This document shows positions 1-11,132 of a stretch of 64,000 nt of DNA, piece after piece; within the stretch, counting starts at the first letter, position 1; each line of letters opens with the position of its first letter. The translations under genes and the position numbers were made by a program. The notes beneath the pieces were generated by a model. It ran no database searches. It saw only the letters and a list, made by a program, of their open reading frames with translations, and was not told the DNA's origin. The stretch comes from Vanessa cardui (Eukaryota > Arthropoda > Insecta > Lepidoptera > Nymphalidae), in NCBI RefSeq assembly GCF_905220365.1, contig NC_061154.1, forward strand, positions 13,330,001 to 13,394,000. Reading direction: 5' to 3'.

Positions 1-940
1 TTCATAAAGTTCGTGAGTTAATTTTATTGATTTACTTTTTCTCTTGGTTATAGTTACAGATTGTGTTAATCCTGAAAGTATTTAATTGATTTACTGTTCG
101 TTTAATTTAAAACCAAAGACCTAATTTCTTTAAAATAATTTCTATACATACTATCATCCCGGCGCTCTTCAATGAACACTCCAGCAAACAAAGTAGGTTT
201 ATAAATACTAAATTACTAAATGTTTATATTTACAACTTGATTCATTAATATTTATTATGTTAATATTAGTTTTGGAATAAGTTACAATTATGACTTTTTA
301 ATCCCTTTTAAATTATTTTTAATTATTCCATACCTACCTACATATTATGAACAATGTAAACAATCGAATTACTCAGTTCTGAAATCGGTAAATACGTAAA
401 AACAATGATCTACATTATATTTTATTAAACTATAAATCATCAGTTGTAACTAGATATTTAGTAGTTCTTTTTTATTTTTATTATTCCTGATACAATACTA
501 CTCGTATAAAACATCAGTAATGTTTACAAATATAATATCAACACTACTTTTAATTGCTTTTCCTGTATTGTAATTAACTAATGTTGGTAGTCCTGTTTTG
601 TTATTCGTATTTCAATTTCATATAATAACATCATCTTAACTTTTTAACTTTCATAATATAATTTGACGAAAAAGCTTTTTCATTCATAAACTTCAGTTCG
701 ATTTACAAATTGTGATTAATTTTCAAACACGCATATAGATCAAACAGAGTTTTTTAACAGTTACTGTTTACTGATGCTATGATCCAAGTGGTCCATTCAA
801 CTCACCTTGGTTAGGTTATGTGTTTGTGCTGTTTTAGTTTTCGTTATATTTAATGGTTCTAAATTTATTTATTTAATTTTGTAATTGTAACTCCCTTTCG
901 TTTTTATATTTGAGAAGGAATTATTCTAAACTATTTTAAT
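1..940. other. 5' flank of BAP18, no gene assigned
   Basis: This is AT-rich DNA upstream of the BAP18 start codon, and it must hold that gene's 5' UTR and promoter. I see no clear TATA box or initiator. A slightly GC-richer patch near 155-200 ends in a weak splice-donor-like AAAGTAGGT. It could belong to a noncoding first exon or to a neighbouring gene, but nothing in the sequence decides this. Confidence 0.4.
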
Positions 941-961
941 ATGAACAATTCGGCGGCAAAG
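941..961 (+). CDS. BAP18: BAP18 coding exon 1
   Basis: This exon encodes only MNNSAAK (7 codons) and ends AAAG before the donor GTAAGC, in phase 0. The very short first coding exon followed directly by VGEIF matches the layout of the human protein N-terminus. Confidence 0.88.
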
Positions 962-2001
962 GTAAGCAAAAATCTCAATATTACTCTAACTTATTTGATT
1001 TTAACATGATAACACAAGTAATAACACAATAATTTTACTATATACCTTAGTTTGTTTTGGAATTATGTATATCCATTGAAGAATTTTATTACTATAATTT
1101 ATTAAAGAATATGCTTAATTAAGCTTTGTGTTCAGATCACTTTATCAAGGCTTGTGCTATCACATATTACAAATAAATAATCTTCAAAATCTATATTTTT
1201 TAGGTGGGAGAAATCTTTAGGGAGGCAGGTACTGCCTTCAATAAACTGTCTGAGATGACGATGCTCCTACATCCGATGGGAGACACACAACCAGGGTATG
1301 TGCATTTAATATTGAAGTTGACATTAATTTATACTTATATCTATAAAAATGACAAAAATAATTGCTTTCTGTTTCTGTCTGCATCTCCGCTAACTTTCCA
1401 TTTCAAACCATTCAATGCATTTTGATATGCTTATCATTATAATGAAATACACGGTTTGTAAACACTATCTATCTACAATATTATGTACACAATAGTTGAA
1501 TTGTAATATTCTGTCTAAAAACTAATTATTGAACAGTAACAGCAATAACAATGATACAACACTGTAAAATTTACAAAAACATGTGTTTGTCTTCTAAGGT
1601 AAACTTATAATTAACATTTTTATCCATTTCAAATTAATAAAGGACTAAAGATATAAATAAATAAACATCTATAAATATATCTAATTACTATTGCACTCCA
1701 AGCACACTTCTTATTTTCTTTGTTAATATATTGTTTACTTCCGACATTTAAAGTTACAGCCCTGAATTGGTCACTATGATAATCATTAATAATTACTTGA
1801 CCTGATAATATAGGGCCATAATGTATTGTCAAATAATTTCTTTCAATGTTTTTAGAGGTAAATGGACAGATGAGGAAATTGAAATGCTTCGTAACTGTGT
1901 ACATCGCTTTGCAGTTGATCTGAATAAACTCAGTCAGCACATAAAAGCCAGGACAGTGTAAGTATTGGTATAAGTATAAATTAATTGAAAAATGCAGCTT
2001 A

Positions 2002-2062
<61 letters not shown>

Positions 2063-4165
2063 TTAATTCCTGTGACAAATTTATTTATATTCGATACATT
2101 TACTAATACTATAAAGTTGAAAATGAAATGGTGGCATTTTACGGGAGCAATTTGTGACCCCCAAATTCCCCTTAAACTTAAGGGGAAGATTTATAAGACT
2201 ATGGTCAGACCTGCTGTCCCATATGGATCAGAGTGTTGGGCCACAAAAGGATAACTGAAAGGCAACTGCATGCAGTGGAGATGAAAATATTGAGAGGTAT
2301 GTGTGGTGAGAGTGAAAGAATGAGTACATAAGAGGAAGTTTGAAAGTGGCACCGATAGCAGAGAAGTTATGTATAAGCGCCTATCATGGTATGGATGTTT
2401 TGCGAGGGAATGAAGAACATATTGGGAGGAAGGTCTTAAGCATAAATGTGAATGGATCTAGAGGGATGATAGAAAGGGATGACCAATGAAACAATGTATG
2501 CATTGTGTGAAAGGTGATACGGCTGAAAAGATGTTACTTGTGAGATTACTTCAGATGGGGATGTTTGGAAGCCGTGCGCATGCGCCGACCCTCAGTAATT
2601 TAATTTGTAAACAAATGGTAAACAATCTGTAAACTAATTGGGATCAGGGCAAGCAAGCAGGCGAGCTGTAATTACGTTGACTTATTGAAGAGTCATCCAC
2701 TCTTCAATAAGTCATCGTAATTGCAGCCATCAAAGGAGTAATATTTTAAATCTTCTTCACAATGTGTTGACAGTGTACAATGTATCAGACTGGATCTATA
2801 TCCCTTACAATTTTTTTAATAATTTATCGTTGTGTCTGTTGTTGTATTTTCTGAATTTATTTTTGAAGTCACTTCTTGTCATTTCCTTTTTTATTATGTG
2901 TCCAATGTGAATTAACTTGGGTTTCTTTCTTCCTTTCTTGTAACAGAAACATGTTTGTACTTTACATTATATATACTTATTTTTGTACAAAAAAAAACAA
3001 TTATAAATATTACTGGGTATATACACAAACGTATTGTAAGAGTTTATAAGTATAAATTTATACTATTTCTCCAATCTTAAAATTTTAAAAGTTAAATTAT
3101 TAATTTGTGTTTTTTCTATGTATCTTCTAGCATCATAAATATTATCATAAAGAAATTTTGATAAAAATACAGATGTCTCAACAATAAATTACCTGTTTTC
3201 AGTTCCCAAATTCGAACAACGCTAAAGAAAAAGGCTTTTGAGGATGCAGGTATACCAGTAAGGCAGGTAAGCAGTACGGTGACCAGCACGACCCAGCAGA
3301 CACCTCAGGTAGTCCCACCACTGAGCATCATCAGCCAACCGAGCGTGTTAGGAAAAAACGCCGAGGTTCAAATCTTCACTAACTAATGCAAACCAATCAC
3401 AGATTTTCTATAGTTGTTGTGCTGTCTTTTTTTTTATTTCAGTTAGTGAAGTTTGAATTTTTATTTTTTTTTTTACATATCTGGCTTTGCCTCGCACTCG
3501 GCTATATGCATGGTTCATTTTAACATATCTTTATAAGTTATTGTTATGATACTGTAAAATCGAATGTGTACATATATAGGGCTCATTTTTACATATTATT
3601 TATACCACAATTTAAAATTCTAGCAGTGGAAAACATAATAATACTAGTTTACAAAAAAGCAGTGAGGCAGGGTTTTAAACTGGTATTTTTGTTTACTTAA
3701 TAAGATATTACAAATACGACATTCATGAAGGAAAATTATATCATTGTTCTAATTTAAGATAACAATACAAGGTCCCAAAAATACATCAGCTTTATCTTAA
3801 CTTTTTATTGAACTTAAGATGGTTAGCAAAAAATCTTCATAATATTATATTAAAATACTACAAAATCAACAACTTAAAGGAGATATAAGAAATTACACAA
3901 ATAGTAGCTGTGCCCGTCACAATATTAGACTAATTCCAAAAGGATGTGCTCTAATGAGTTTTATTGTTTCATCCACAAATACTAAATGTGTAAAGTTAAG
4001 TAGGATAGTGTTTGTGGCTTGCCTTTTAAACCATAGAGTTTTGCTGTGAAAACACCAAATGATCATTTTTATTCTACAACAGATGGCTTTATAGCATTAC
4101 AACAGTGTAGGATTAATAGGTATTTTATATATTAAAAAAAATAAAGAGTATTAGTGTGTATTTAT

Positions 4166-4196
<31 letters not shown>

Positions 4197-5576
4197 TGCT
4201 GATTTACACACTTGAAAAAGTTATATTACTTTAATTTTAAATTAGTCTACGCAAACAGAATTCCTGCTTAAATATTTCTGTATTTTTTTTTAATATATTT
4301 TTTTAGTTGTGTATGGTACCTAGGCATAACGTTAATGTATCACTAGTGGTTTAATTAAATTTAAAAAAATAATGCTGGTTATTATGCATAATTTTTTTCC
4401 AGTGCCATTTAATTTTACATTTTAATAATTTAGATAAATATCAATAAAATTTTGATACAGCTGTAGAATAGCGAAGCTTGTTTCCATTATGAGTCAAAGA
4501 CCGCATGTTAATATTTTATTTCACAGAGCACAAACATACCTATTTTTAATAAAAATATTTAGTAAGCTAAATATATATTAAATAAATTTATTTAATGCAG
4601 TATTGGCTAGTTTTTCGCAAAAAGAATGAATTTGGCTATTGTTCATATAGGATTTTAGTCCAGCTGGCATGAAGCTTGAAATATCAGTCATATTGTAGTG
4701 GAAAAGAACATGCTAATGATGGTACTTAAATAATATCTAAATGAAGAAAATATAGAAACATTAATACTGTAAAAAACATTTAAACCTATTTTTTAATTGT
4801 TTATCAATAGCATGCTTAAAACCCTACAAGTTTGAGTACATTACATATATATATAATTATTTTAAGTAGAATGATATGTTAACTATATAGCCTAGGCATG
4901 AGGAGTAAAATAAATCAACCTTATATCATAGCATGCGATTTCCGAATCGCTTCCCAATATTATGCACTAAACACAGCCCATAATTAATGTCCACCTTAAA
5001 TTTACTCCCGTTGTATAACGACTTTGCTGTCATTCAAGGCAACACTTTGTTGACAAATCCTATAATTTTTACTCCTCCCATTGGGATCGGCCTATATTTC
5101 TGATGTTTTGTGTATGTCGCAGTTAAGTAGCTAAATTAAGTCATTTAATTATAAGTCTAGCTTTTTACTAAGCGAGGCTATTCAATGAACTGCCGAATGA
5201 CATTCAGCAAATACATCTTACGTTTATATCATTCGCTTTAGACTCCTGAAATACACTGTAATTAAATATATATATTTATTACCAAATTAAAATTCCTCCA
5301 ACCTAACCTTACCAAAAATGTAAATATTTATTTTTATTTCCTTTAGTTCTTAAAGAAATGTGTTAAAATTTATGTAGATAATGTTTTGTATATACAAAGA
5401 ATGATAGTAGATATTAAAATTAAATTTTGAATCTCACTGTATCTAATAAAAAATAATTACTCTTACAGGTTACATTGAACATGTTGAACGCTTCAGAGAA
5501 TGAAGTGGACGTTGAAGGTCTGACTGGGGATGTGAAATTGGAGTTTGAGGCGAGTAACGAGGAAGTGGCTGCCTGA
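941..5576 (+). CDS. BAP18: BAP18-like chromatin complex subunit (C17orf49 homologue), five coding exons
   Basis: Joining 941-961, 1204-1295, 1856-1957, 3203-3266 and 5469-5576 gives a 128-aa protein with compatible phases and GT-AG introns throughout. The N-terminus (VGEIFREAGTAFNKLSEMTM, residues 8-27) matches the conserved start of BAP18. Residues 40-92 form a SANT/Myb-like module starting KWTDEEIEMLR and running through SQIRTTLKKKAFEDAGIP. The acidic C-terminus has the family motif VTLNMLNASENEV followed by DVEGL. In vertebrates BAP18 is a small nuclear subunit co-purified with NURF and MLL1-type histone methyltransferase complexes and linked to H3K4me3 chromatin; the same role here is inferred from homology. 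The protein is shorter than the human one (about 170 aa) because the Pro/Ser-rich linker between the SANT module and the C-terminal motif is missing in this splice form. The start is the first ATG in frame with the conserved block. The gene is convergent with Lmx1. Confidence 0.93.
1204..1295 (+). CDS. BAP18: BAP18 coding exon 2
   Basis: The acceptor TTTTTTTAG lies just before 1204 and the donor GTATGT just after 1295. The exon encodes VGEIF through DTQP and ends with two bases (GG) that complete a Gly codon in exon 3. Confidence 0.92.
1856..1957 (+). CDS. BAP18: BAP18 coding exon 3 (SANT-like module, first part)
   Basis: The acceptor is TTTTTAG at 1849-1855 and the donor GTAAGT starts at 1958. 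Moving the acceptor two bases downstream would create an immediate TAA, which fixes the start. The exon encodes GKWTDEEIEMLRNCVHRF and the following helix to KART, with Trp41 as the SANT core residue. Confidence 0.93.
2004..2058. repeat. (AT)n microsatellite in BAP18 intron 3
   Basis: This is an uninterrupted AT dinucleotide run of about 27 units. It begins 46 bp after the exon 3 donor. Its length is likely to vary between individuals and is prone to assembly error. Confidence 0.97.
2110..2660 (+). mobile_element. Non-LTR retrotransposon fragment, reverse transcriptase C-terminal region and 3' end
   Basis: Frame 2 at about 2128-2250 reads PLKLKGKIYKTMVRP, AVPYGSECWATKG. This is the block after the palm domain that is typical of abundant insect LINE reverse transcriptases (RTE-like group). 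Further pieces follow in shifted frames: an APIAEK/SWYG-type block near 2345-2395, and VTCEITSDGDVW with CADP near 2535-2590. There are many frameshifts and stops, so the copy is dead. Clade assignment is tentative. It lies inside BAP18 intron 3 in the sense orientation. Confidence 0.78.
2661..2729. repeat. Imperfect inverted repeat (hairpin), about 31-bp arms
   Basis: The arm GACTTATTGAAGAGT (about 2679-2693) is answered by ACTCTTCAATAAGTC (2699-2713) across the 5-bp loop CATCC. With a few mismatches the arms extend outward through ATTACG/CGTAAT to GCTG/CAGC. It directly follows the LINE fragment. It could be the end of that element or a small foldback insertion. Confidence 0.85.
3203..3266 (+). 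CDS. BAP18: BAP18 coding exon 4 (SANT-like module, end)
   Basis: The acceptor is CTGTTTTCAG and the main donor is CAG|GTAAGC after 3266, in phase 0. The exon encodes SQIRTTLKKKAFEDAGIP and then VRQ. The reading frame stays open past this donor to a TAA at 3384-3386. Two further phase-0 donor-like sites follow, CAG|GTAGTC after 3308 and GAG|GTTCAA after 3365, so longer forms of this exon are possible. Confidence 0.9.
4165..4196. repeat. AT-rich microsatellite in BAP18 intron 4
   Basis: This is a run of alternating A and T, slightly interrupted near its 3' end. Intron 4 (3267-5468) is otherwise AT-rich, and I recognise nothing else in it. Confidence 0.9.
5469..5576 (+). CDS. BAP18: BAP18 coding exon 5 and stop
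   Basis: The acceptor TCTTACAG ends at 5468. The exon encodes VTLNMLNASENEV, then DVEGLTGDVKLEFEASNEE, VAA and a TGA at 5574-5576. The acidic tail and the VTLN/DVEGL motif match the C-terminus of BAP18 proteins. Confidence 0.93.
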   Translation, partial: VTLNMLNASENEVDVEGLTGDVKLEFEASNEEVAA

Positions 5577-8500
5577 AACTTGTTTAACCTTTCGTACTAA
5601 ATGGGCAACATTCCTATTGTACACTGAAGCGTACTTTACAACACAAATGTTACAACATACTTAAATAACTAATAAACTACAACATACATAAATTTCTTAA
5701 GCGGCTTGCAAGTAATAATATGTTATACATTAAGATAAGTATATACATATTATTGAATCAGCATTAATTATTTTTATTAAAATATTGTACAATGAAGTAT
5801 AGGACAACATATTTTGATGGTATAAAATTCTTTGAAACAAAAGTCACTTGCAAACGCTTATATCAAATCGTTTAGGTAAATATGCAGTTTTACGCCTCAG
5901 TGATTAATAGGCTTTAAGCTTATTTCAAATGGCTTGTGGACCTTATAAGAAATGTATATCCGGTTAACATTTTTTTTCGTTTACTATATTTATACTTATC
6001 AAATACATTGGTCTTAATAAAATTGTTGGTTTTACCTTCAGTTAAATGGTTAGAATTTTAAGTTGAAAAGATAATGCTTCAAATTCCTATCTGCAAAGTA
6101 TAATAATAACTAAAATACTGGCCATTAAAATGCAAAAAAAAAAATTCATTAAGGAGGTTGGAAGTATTCTGATAAAATTATGTATATATTATGTTCACAT
6201 TAACTTACAACAATAATGATATCTTATAGCAAACATACATAATATGTAATTAAAATCAATGCGACATATATAACCAATCTCACTAATTCATACACAATTT
6301 TATACAAAATAACATTATTTCTAAATGTATTTACATATCTTATACTAAAAGCAATAAATTCTTACTGTCATAATAATCTATAATACTATAAATTTTGAGG
6401 AATGTTAAAGCCTAGCCCTGTTAAGAATTTTATCCGCAAGCCATAGCCCGATAGTACGAATAATAAGTACAGATAGAAAAAAAAATAGGTAGGTACCTAC
6501 AATATATTAAGTTTAATTTTATTTTCAAGTTTTGGTGTCTATATGTATATGATATATATTTCTTTTGTAAATCTTTAAATATGTAGTGTAAATATTATGT
6601 ATAATTATATTTGTAGAAGGCTAGATTATAGAGTAAATATAAAAAAAAAATGTTCTTTATATATTTATATAAAACACACTAAAAATGAAACTTCAGATGT
6701 CAAACTTTGTCCATTTGTAAGCTCAATCTGTGTGCGGTGACAATTTACTTTTAGTTGTCAAGGCGGAATGTTTTTAACGCAGGATATGATCTGCATTTCA
6801 ATCATTAATATATTTTTTCATGTCAGTATGTCTATATATATATTCAACAACAATACCTATAGATACATTCACTCATGAAGGTGGTCACTCGGCTAAATTA
6901 TCGACATGTACTAATATAATCTAATTTTATATACACTAAAACGCCTCTGTGACTGCATAGATCTATATACACTGTTATGATATTGGAAATTAATTTGATT
7001 GACTTTTTGTCTCATAAATCATACCTCTTTTTCTGTTATGGTGTTAAAACATCTATTAAGAAATATTTTTGCAATCTTTGTTTTATTTTTGTTTCATCTA
7101 TAAACCATTAATGCAACTGAAATCACAAACACCAACTTTGCTTTATAAACTTTTCACAAAGCAATATTTTTATAACTAGAATTAAGCTCACAAAATTAAT
7201 TGGTCATAATGTATAAAGATAATATCTTAAATAATACTTATAGTAAAAGTACTGCTTTAAAATTACATGAATACAGGTGAAGATTACCCTTTTTTATACA
7301 TAAAACCAATCCTATCTAATTAGCGAGACGAAAATAATCTCTATTAATATTCAATAAAGTAGTTTTAAATTAATGACGTTTATTGCCTATATATTTGGGT
7401 ACAGTAAGTTCTCAAATCTGTCATTACAGCCATTTCTTAGTTAAACAGCAGTCATAACGAGATATTATTCACTATTTATATCAACGTTGGCAAGGTCTTT
7501 GCGGACATCAAGTATTGCAGAATCCCATACGATGAATGATTATATTACTTCATCGGTTAATATTTTAATATCTTCAGTGTGATATTTTAATGGACACTAT
7601 TAATAAACAAAGCAGTATGATCTGCAGATTAAAACTATCAGTAATCTCCACTCATGCCTTACACTATTTAAGAATCATTAATTTATTAAATATGTTTTGT
7701 TAAAGTGTTCTTTTTTGGTATCTACATGTACCTCTGTCACAACTGCTTGCAATTTGGAATGTCTTCGGTATTCAAATCCAACAATTACAGAACATTGTAA
7801 TAATCAATATCAGACGAATAATTAAGGTAATATGAGAAAATTCTTTTATTAAAAACATTACCAGCAAAACAATATTACTCAAATTACCATTGATGTAGAC
7901 GCAGCTTAATAATTGCATTAATGAAGTTGCATCACTTAGAATTATATAATTTAGTATAAAAATTGTACGACTACCTTTGCATAATCTATTTTTAATTTGC
8001 TATATTTTCTACATGGCCAGGAAAATTAAGTTTGCTATTAAAATTTAATGTTTTTTGTATGTGAATTATTGTATTCAAATAACCATGTATTTGTAAAAAA
8101 AAACTTCTTACACCATATTCAAGTGCCGCTACTATGACGACCGTTCAATGTGTGATCTATTAGGTAGTAATTTCGAAGTACCTTATATACTAAGTATATG
8201 TAAGTCAATGGTAATCAATAAATCACCTGTTCAGTAGTATTATTAATTAGTGTACCTAGTGTTTTATGTGTGTTTTTTACCTTGGCACATATTTTAATGT
8301 ATCTCTAGTGTCTCCTTTGCGTAGTTTATGTGTAGATATAAAAAAAACTAAGATTCTAAATATAAATATTTTCATTCACAATTTACAAATTTTAACTTAT
8401 TTAAATTTACATACACGTTTTTGCTTATACTAAGGATTAAAATTGTACATAAACGTAGTGATAATTAAATACCTATTGTATTATAAAACTCAATACAGTA

Positions 8501-10060
8501 GGAATAATAGAATATAACAAAGTCTGATCACATAATATTAATATCAAACAATGTAAACACACATTTTTTTCTACTTTAAAGGTGTTCGTTTCTTAGTAAA
8601 TTATTTTAAGCAAATTTAATTGTTTTTTTTTTCACTATCTAATAAATGAATACTATAAAGGTATATTTTAAGAAAATCCTCCTTTGAAGGCGCACTTTCT
8701 TCATAAATTATCGCGTTCATTGACACATACATATACATATATATTTGCCATCTTTATTCCTACACAAACTACCTCACTCAACTAAGAGACAGTGATTTCG
8801 TTATATTTTAAGTACAAATAAATCTAATTAAAGAAATGTACATCATTGACACTGTATTATTAAAATTATAAACAGTTACACCTGTTTCATTTCTCGATTA
8901 AACTAAGGTATAGTGACAGTATTGGTCGTCGCCACGATACTTTTTTCCGTATGCCTTTATGCCTTACCTACTAATTTATTTTTACCTATTACTATTTTTG
9001 CTATAATTAAATTATGATACATTTTTGCTATTATTAATATGCACATTTATTTACAGAGTCATCTATCTTTTTGTATACGAGTTGTTGACATATAAATGCT
9101 GGTAGTTCTTTTATTGAAAACTAGATGGCGCAGTGTGATTTACTATTAAGTAAATTATTTAGTTCCGTTCGTAGTATCGCCAAATAAAAATAAAAAACAA
9201 TCAATCATTAATTTGCGATTTTATTTACTTCTGTGTTATATATTATTGCAAATAAGAAAGTTCATCATATCATTTTTCCAGAACATAAACATAAAGATTA
9301 ATGATTTTTTATTCACTTAATTCGGATGTAATCGGTTTCACCAATTTTGCCGATGTTACACCGAAGTTGTGTCGTACTATATTCATAAAATTACTCCTTT
9401 TGTATGTGAGTATTTTATAATAAATAAATATTAGTATGGAATAATATTATAAATGCGTAAGTAAGTCTGTCTTTGTGACTGTTACTCTGTCTTGATTATA
9501 TAGGTAATTATTTCAAATTCAGGCAATAGCCATGTACCTTTCATGGTAGGTATATACCATCGGACAACACCGAAACGTTAGTCTTTTCCTTATAAAGAGA
9601 AAATTAAACAATGATCTCAATGCATCTCTTTCGAAAAAAAGAACTTCCATCCAATTTTTTTATCGACATTTCCATCGCCATCTTTTTAAGGGGTGAGGTC
9701 TCGTAAGCGATTTAACTAACGACCTTTATTAATGGATCCAAGTCTAAACACCGTATACAAACATTGAAAAAAGGCGAACTTCGATACAAACTCTTATCCC
9801 AATTTCATCATTTCAGACAATACATTTTCAAAAACTCCTTAATAGATATTTTACGGCTAAACCAAATTCTCGATTTCCATAATTCTATCTTTCATAATTG
9901 TCGAACTTTTACAAAATCTTTCACGCTAAGTTACTCTCTATTAAGTGATAAAATTTCCAAAAAATTGTTATCATCTGCTTTTATACAATTAACACAAGCT
10001 TATATAAATTTGAATGTGAAGATGAACTTGAAATAGTCAACTCTTAAAACTCACCTTCAT
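5577..10060. other. BAP18 3' UTR and AT-rich intergenic DNA
   Basis: No host exon is seen. The first part must hold the BAP18 3' UTR. Around 9435-9530 there is a short piece (TAAGTCTGTCTTTGTGACTG) of a retroposon tail common in Lepidoptera. The open frame at 9764-10036 has no recognisable domain and the composition of translated AT-rich DNA. Confidence 0.5.
5671..5676 (+). terminator. Candidate poly(A) signal of BAP18
   Basis: AATAAA lies 95 bp after the stop codon. In sequence this AT-rich, chance copies are frequent (another lies near 6018), so this is only the nearest candidate. Confidence 0.35.
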
Positions 10061-10365
10061 TCCATAGGGAATTCTTCTAAAATTTGATTCTGCTTGACCC
10101 GCCGGCTCAGGCTGTGCTCTATGTGTTATTCAGTCATTTTAAAATTTAGCACTCAGTGGGCTCTTTGGGCAAGTGCTCAGGGACCCGCGATCGAAACAGT
10201 GGAGTCAAGATGAAATAAAAATATCTGAATATTTTAAAATTAAAGATTCTGACTTTTTACCTGGTAATAAATCAATAATTGAATAACTGTGAAAGTTTCT
10301 CTGTCTATGCTAAAAAAACTGTTCTGTCAAAGTCATTCGGGCATTATCCTAATAAGCTCTTGAGC

Positions 10366-10403
10366 GTGACAGGGCCGTTTAGGCCTTGGCCTGGCCCTGT
10401 CAC
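10366..10403. repeat. GC-rich perfect hairpin before a poly(A) run
   Basis: GTGACAGGGCC (10366-10376) pairs perfectly with GGCCCTGTCAC (10393-10403). Inside the loop, AGGCC (10381-10385) pairs with GGCCT (10388-10392). An A-rich run follows at about 10428-10441. The surrounding 10085-10440 is GC-richer than its setting. A hairpin followed by poly(A) would suit a retroposed RNA, but I do not recognise the family. Confidence 0.8.
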
Positions 10404-11073
10404 TGTCAGCACCTAAGCGTTGCGAAATGAAAAAAAAAAAACAGTTGATACTTTAATTAAATAATTAAACACAAATTTCTGAGTCATTATTTATTTTACA
10501 CCGATATATAAAACAACGGCGTGTTTTGAATAAAACACAATACTTTGGCAATTACTTAAATCTAAAATCACACGCCGTTTGACTAGAGACGTTGGTAGGA
10601 AAACATTCCAAATATTAAAGTAATGAGTGATAAAGAAATTTAATGACTATTTTAATAAAATCAATATTCGATATAATAACGTCAAATACCTACACTACAA
10701 AACTTGTACAAGTGCCTACTAGCAACTAAGACACGTGGCATTAGTCTAAATAGATTAAAATATTTACAATCTTACTAATTCATGTTATGTAGTGGTCGAA
10801 TAGTTAAACAAAGATTTATCTCTTTCTGTCCTAAGTAATTTAACATTCGAATGAAGGTAACAAAGCACTGTTCAACAATTCAACCATTAGACAACGCTTT
10901 TTTAGAAAGATGATTAAACTAAATGAATACGGTGCGGTAACATAAGGCTTATACGTGATGATTGTAACATGTTGTTGTTTCTTTGTCGTTGAAAGAAGTA
11001 CAGGTGATTGAAAAAGACTGAAATCAATTTAATAATACGATTCGATTAAACCTTACCTCATGCTGTTATTTTT

Positions 11074-11132
11074 GGTATTGTGTATACACATTATAGTTAT
11101 GATGCATAACTATAATGTGTATACACAATACC
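11074..11132. repeat. Perfect palindrome, 28-bp arms, 3-bp centre
   Basis: The left arm is 11074-11101 (GGTATTGTGTATACACATTA and eight further bases). The right arm 11105-11132 is its exact reverse complement, with ATG between them. It lies about 1.4 kb beyond the Lmx1 stop codon, so it may be in or near that gene's 3' UTR. No mismatch in 28 pairs implies recent origin or selection. Confidence 0.95.

Noticed and set aside
1629..2078. 149-codon open frame on the - strand
   Set aside because: It is opened by the AT microsatellite (poly Tyr-Ile) and lies opposite BAP18 exon 3.
9764..10036. 90-codon open frame downstream of BAP18
   Set aside because: No domain, no splice context, composition of translated AT-rich DNA, and no homologue recognised.
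11074..11132. MicroRNA precursor
   Set aside because: Perfect pairing and a 3-base loop do not fit a Drosha-type hairpin. No known insect microRNA seed was recognised.
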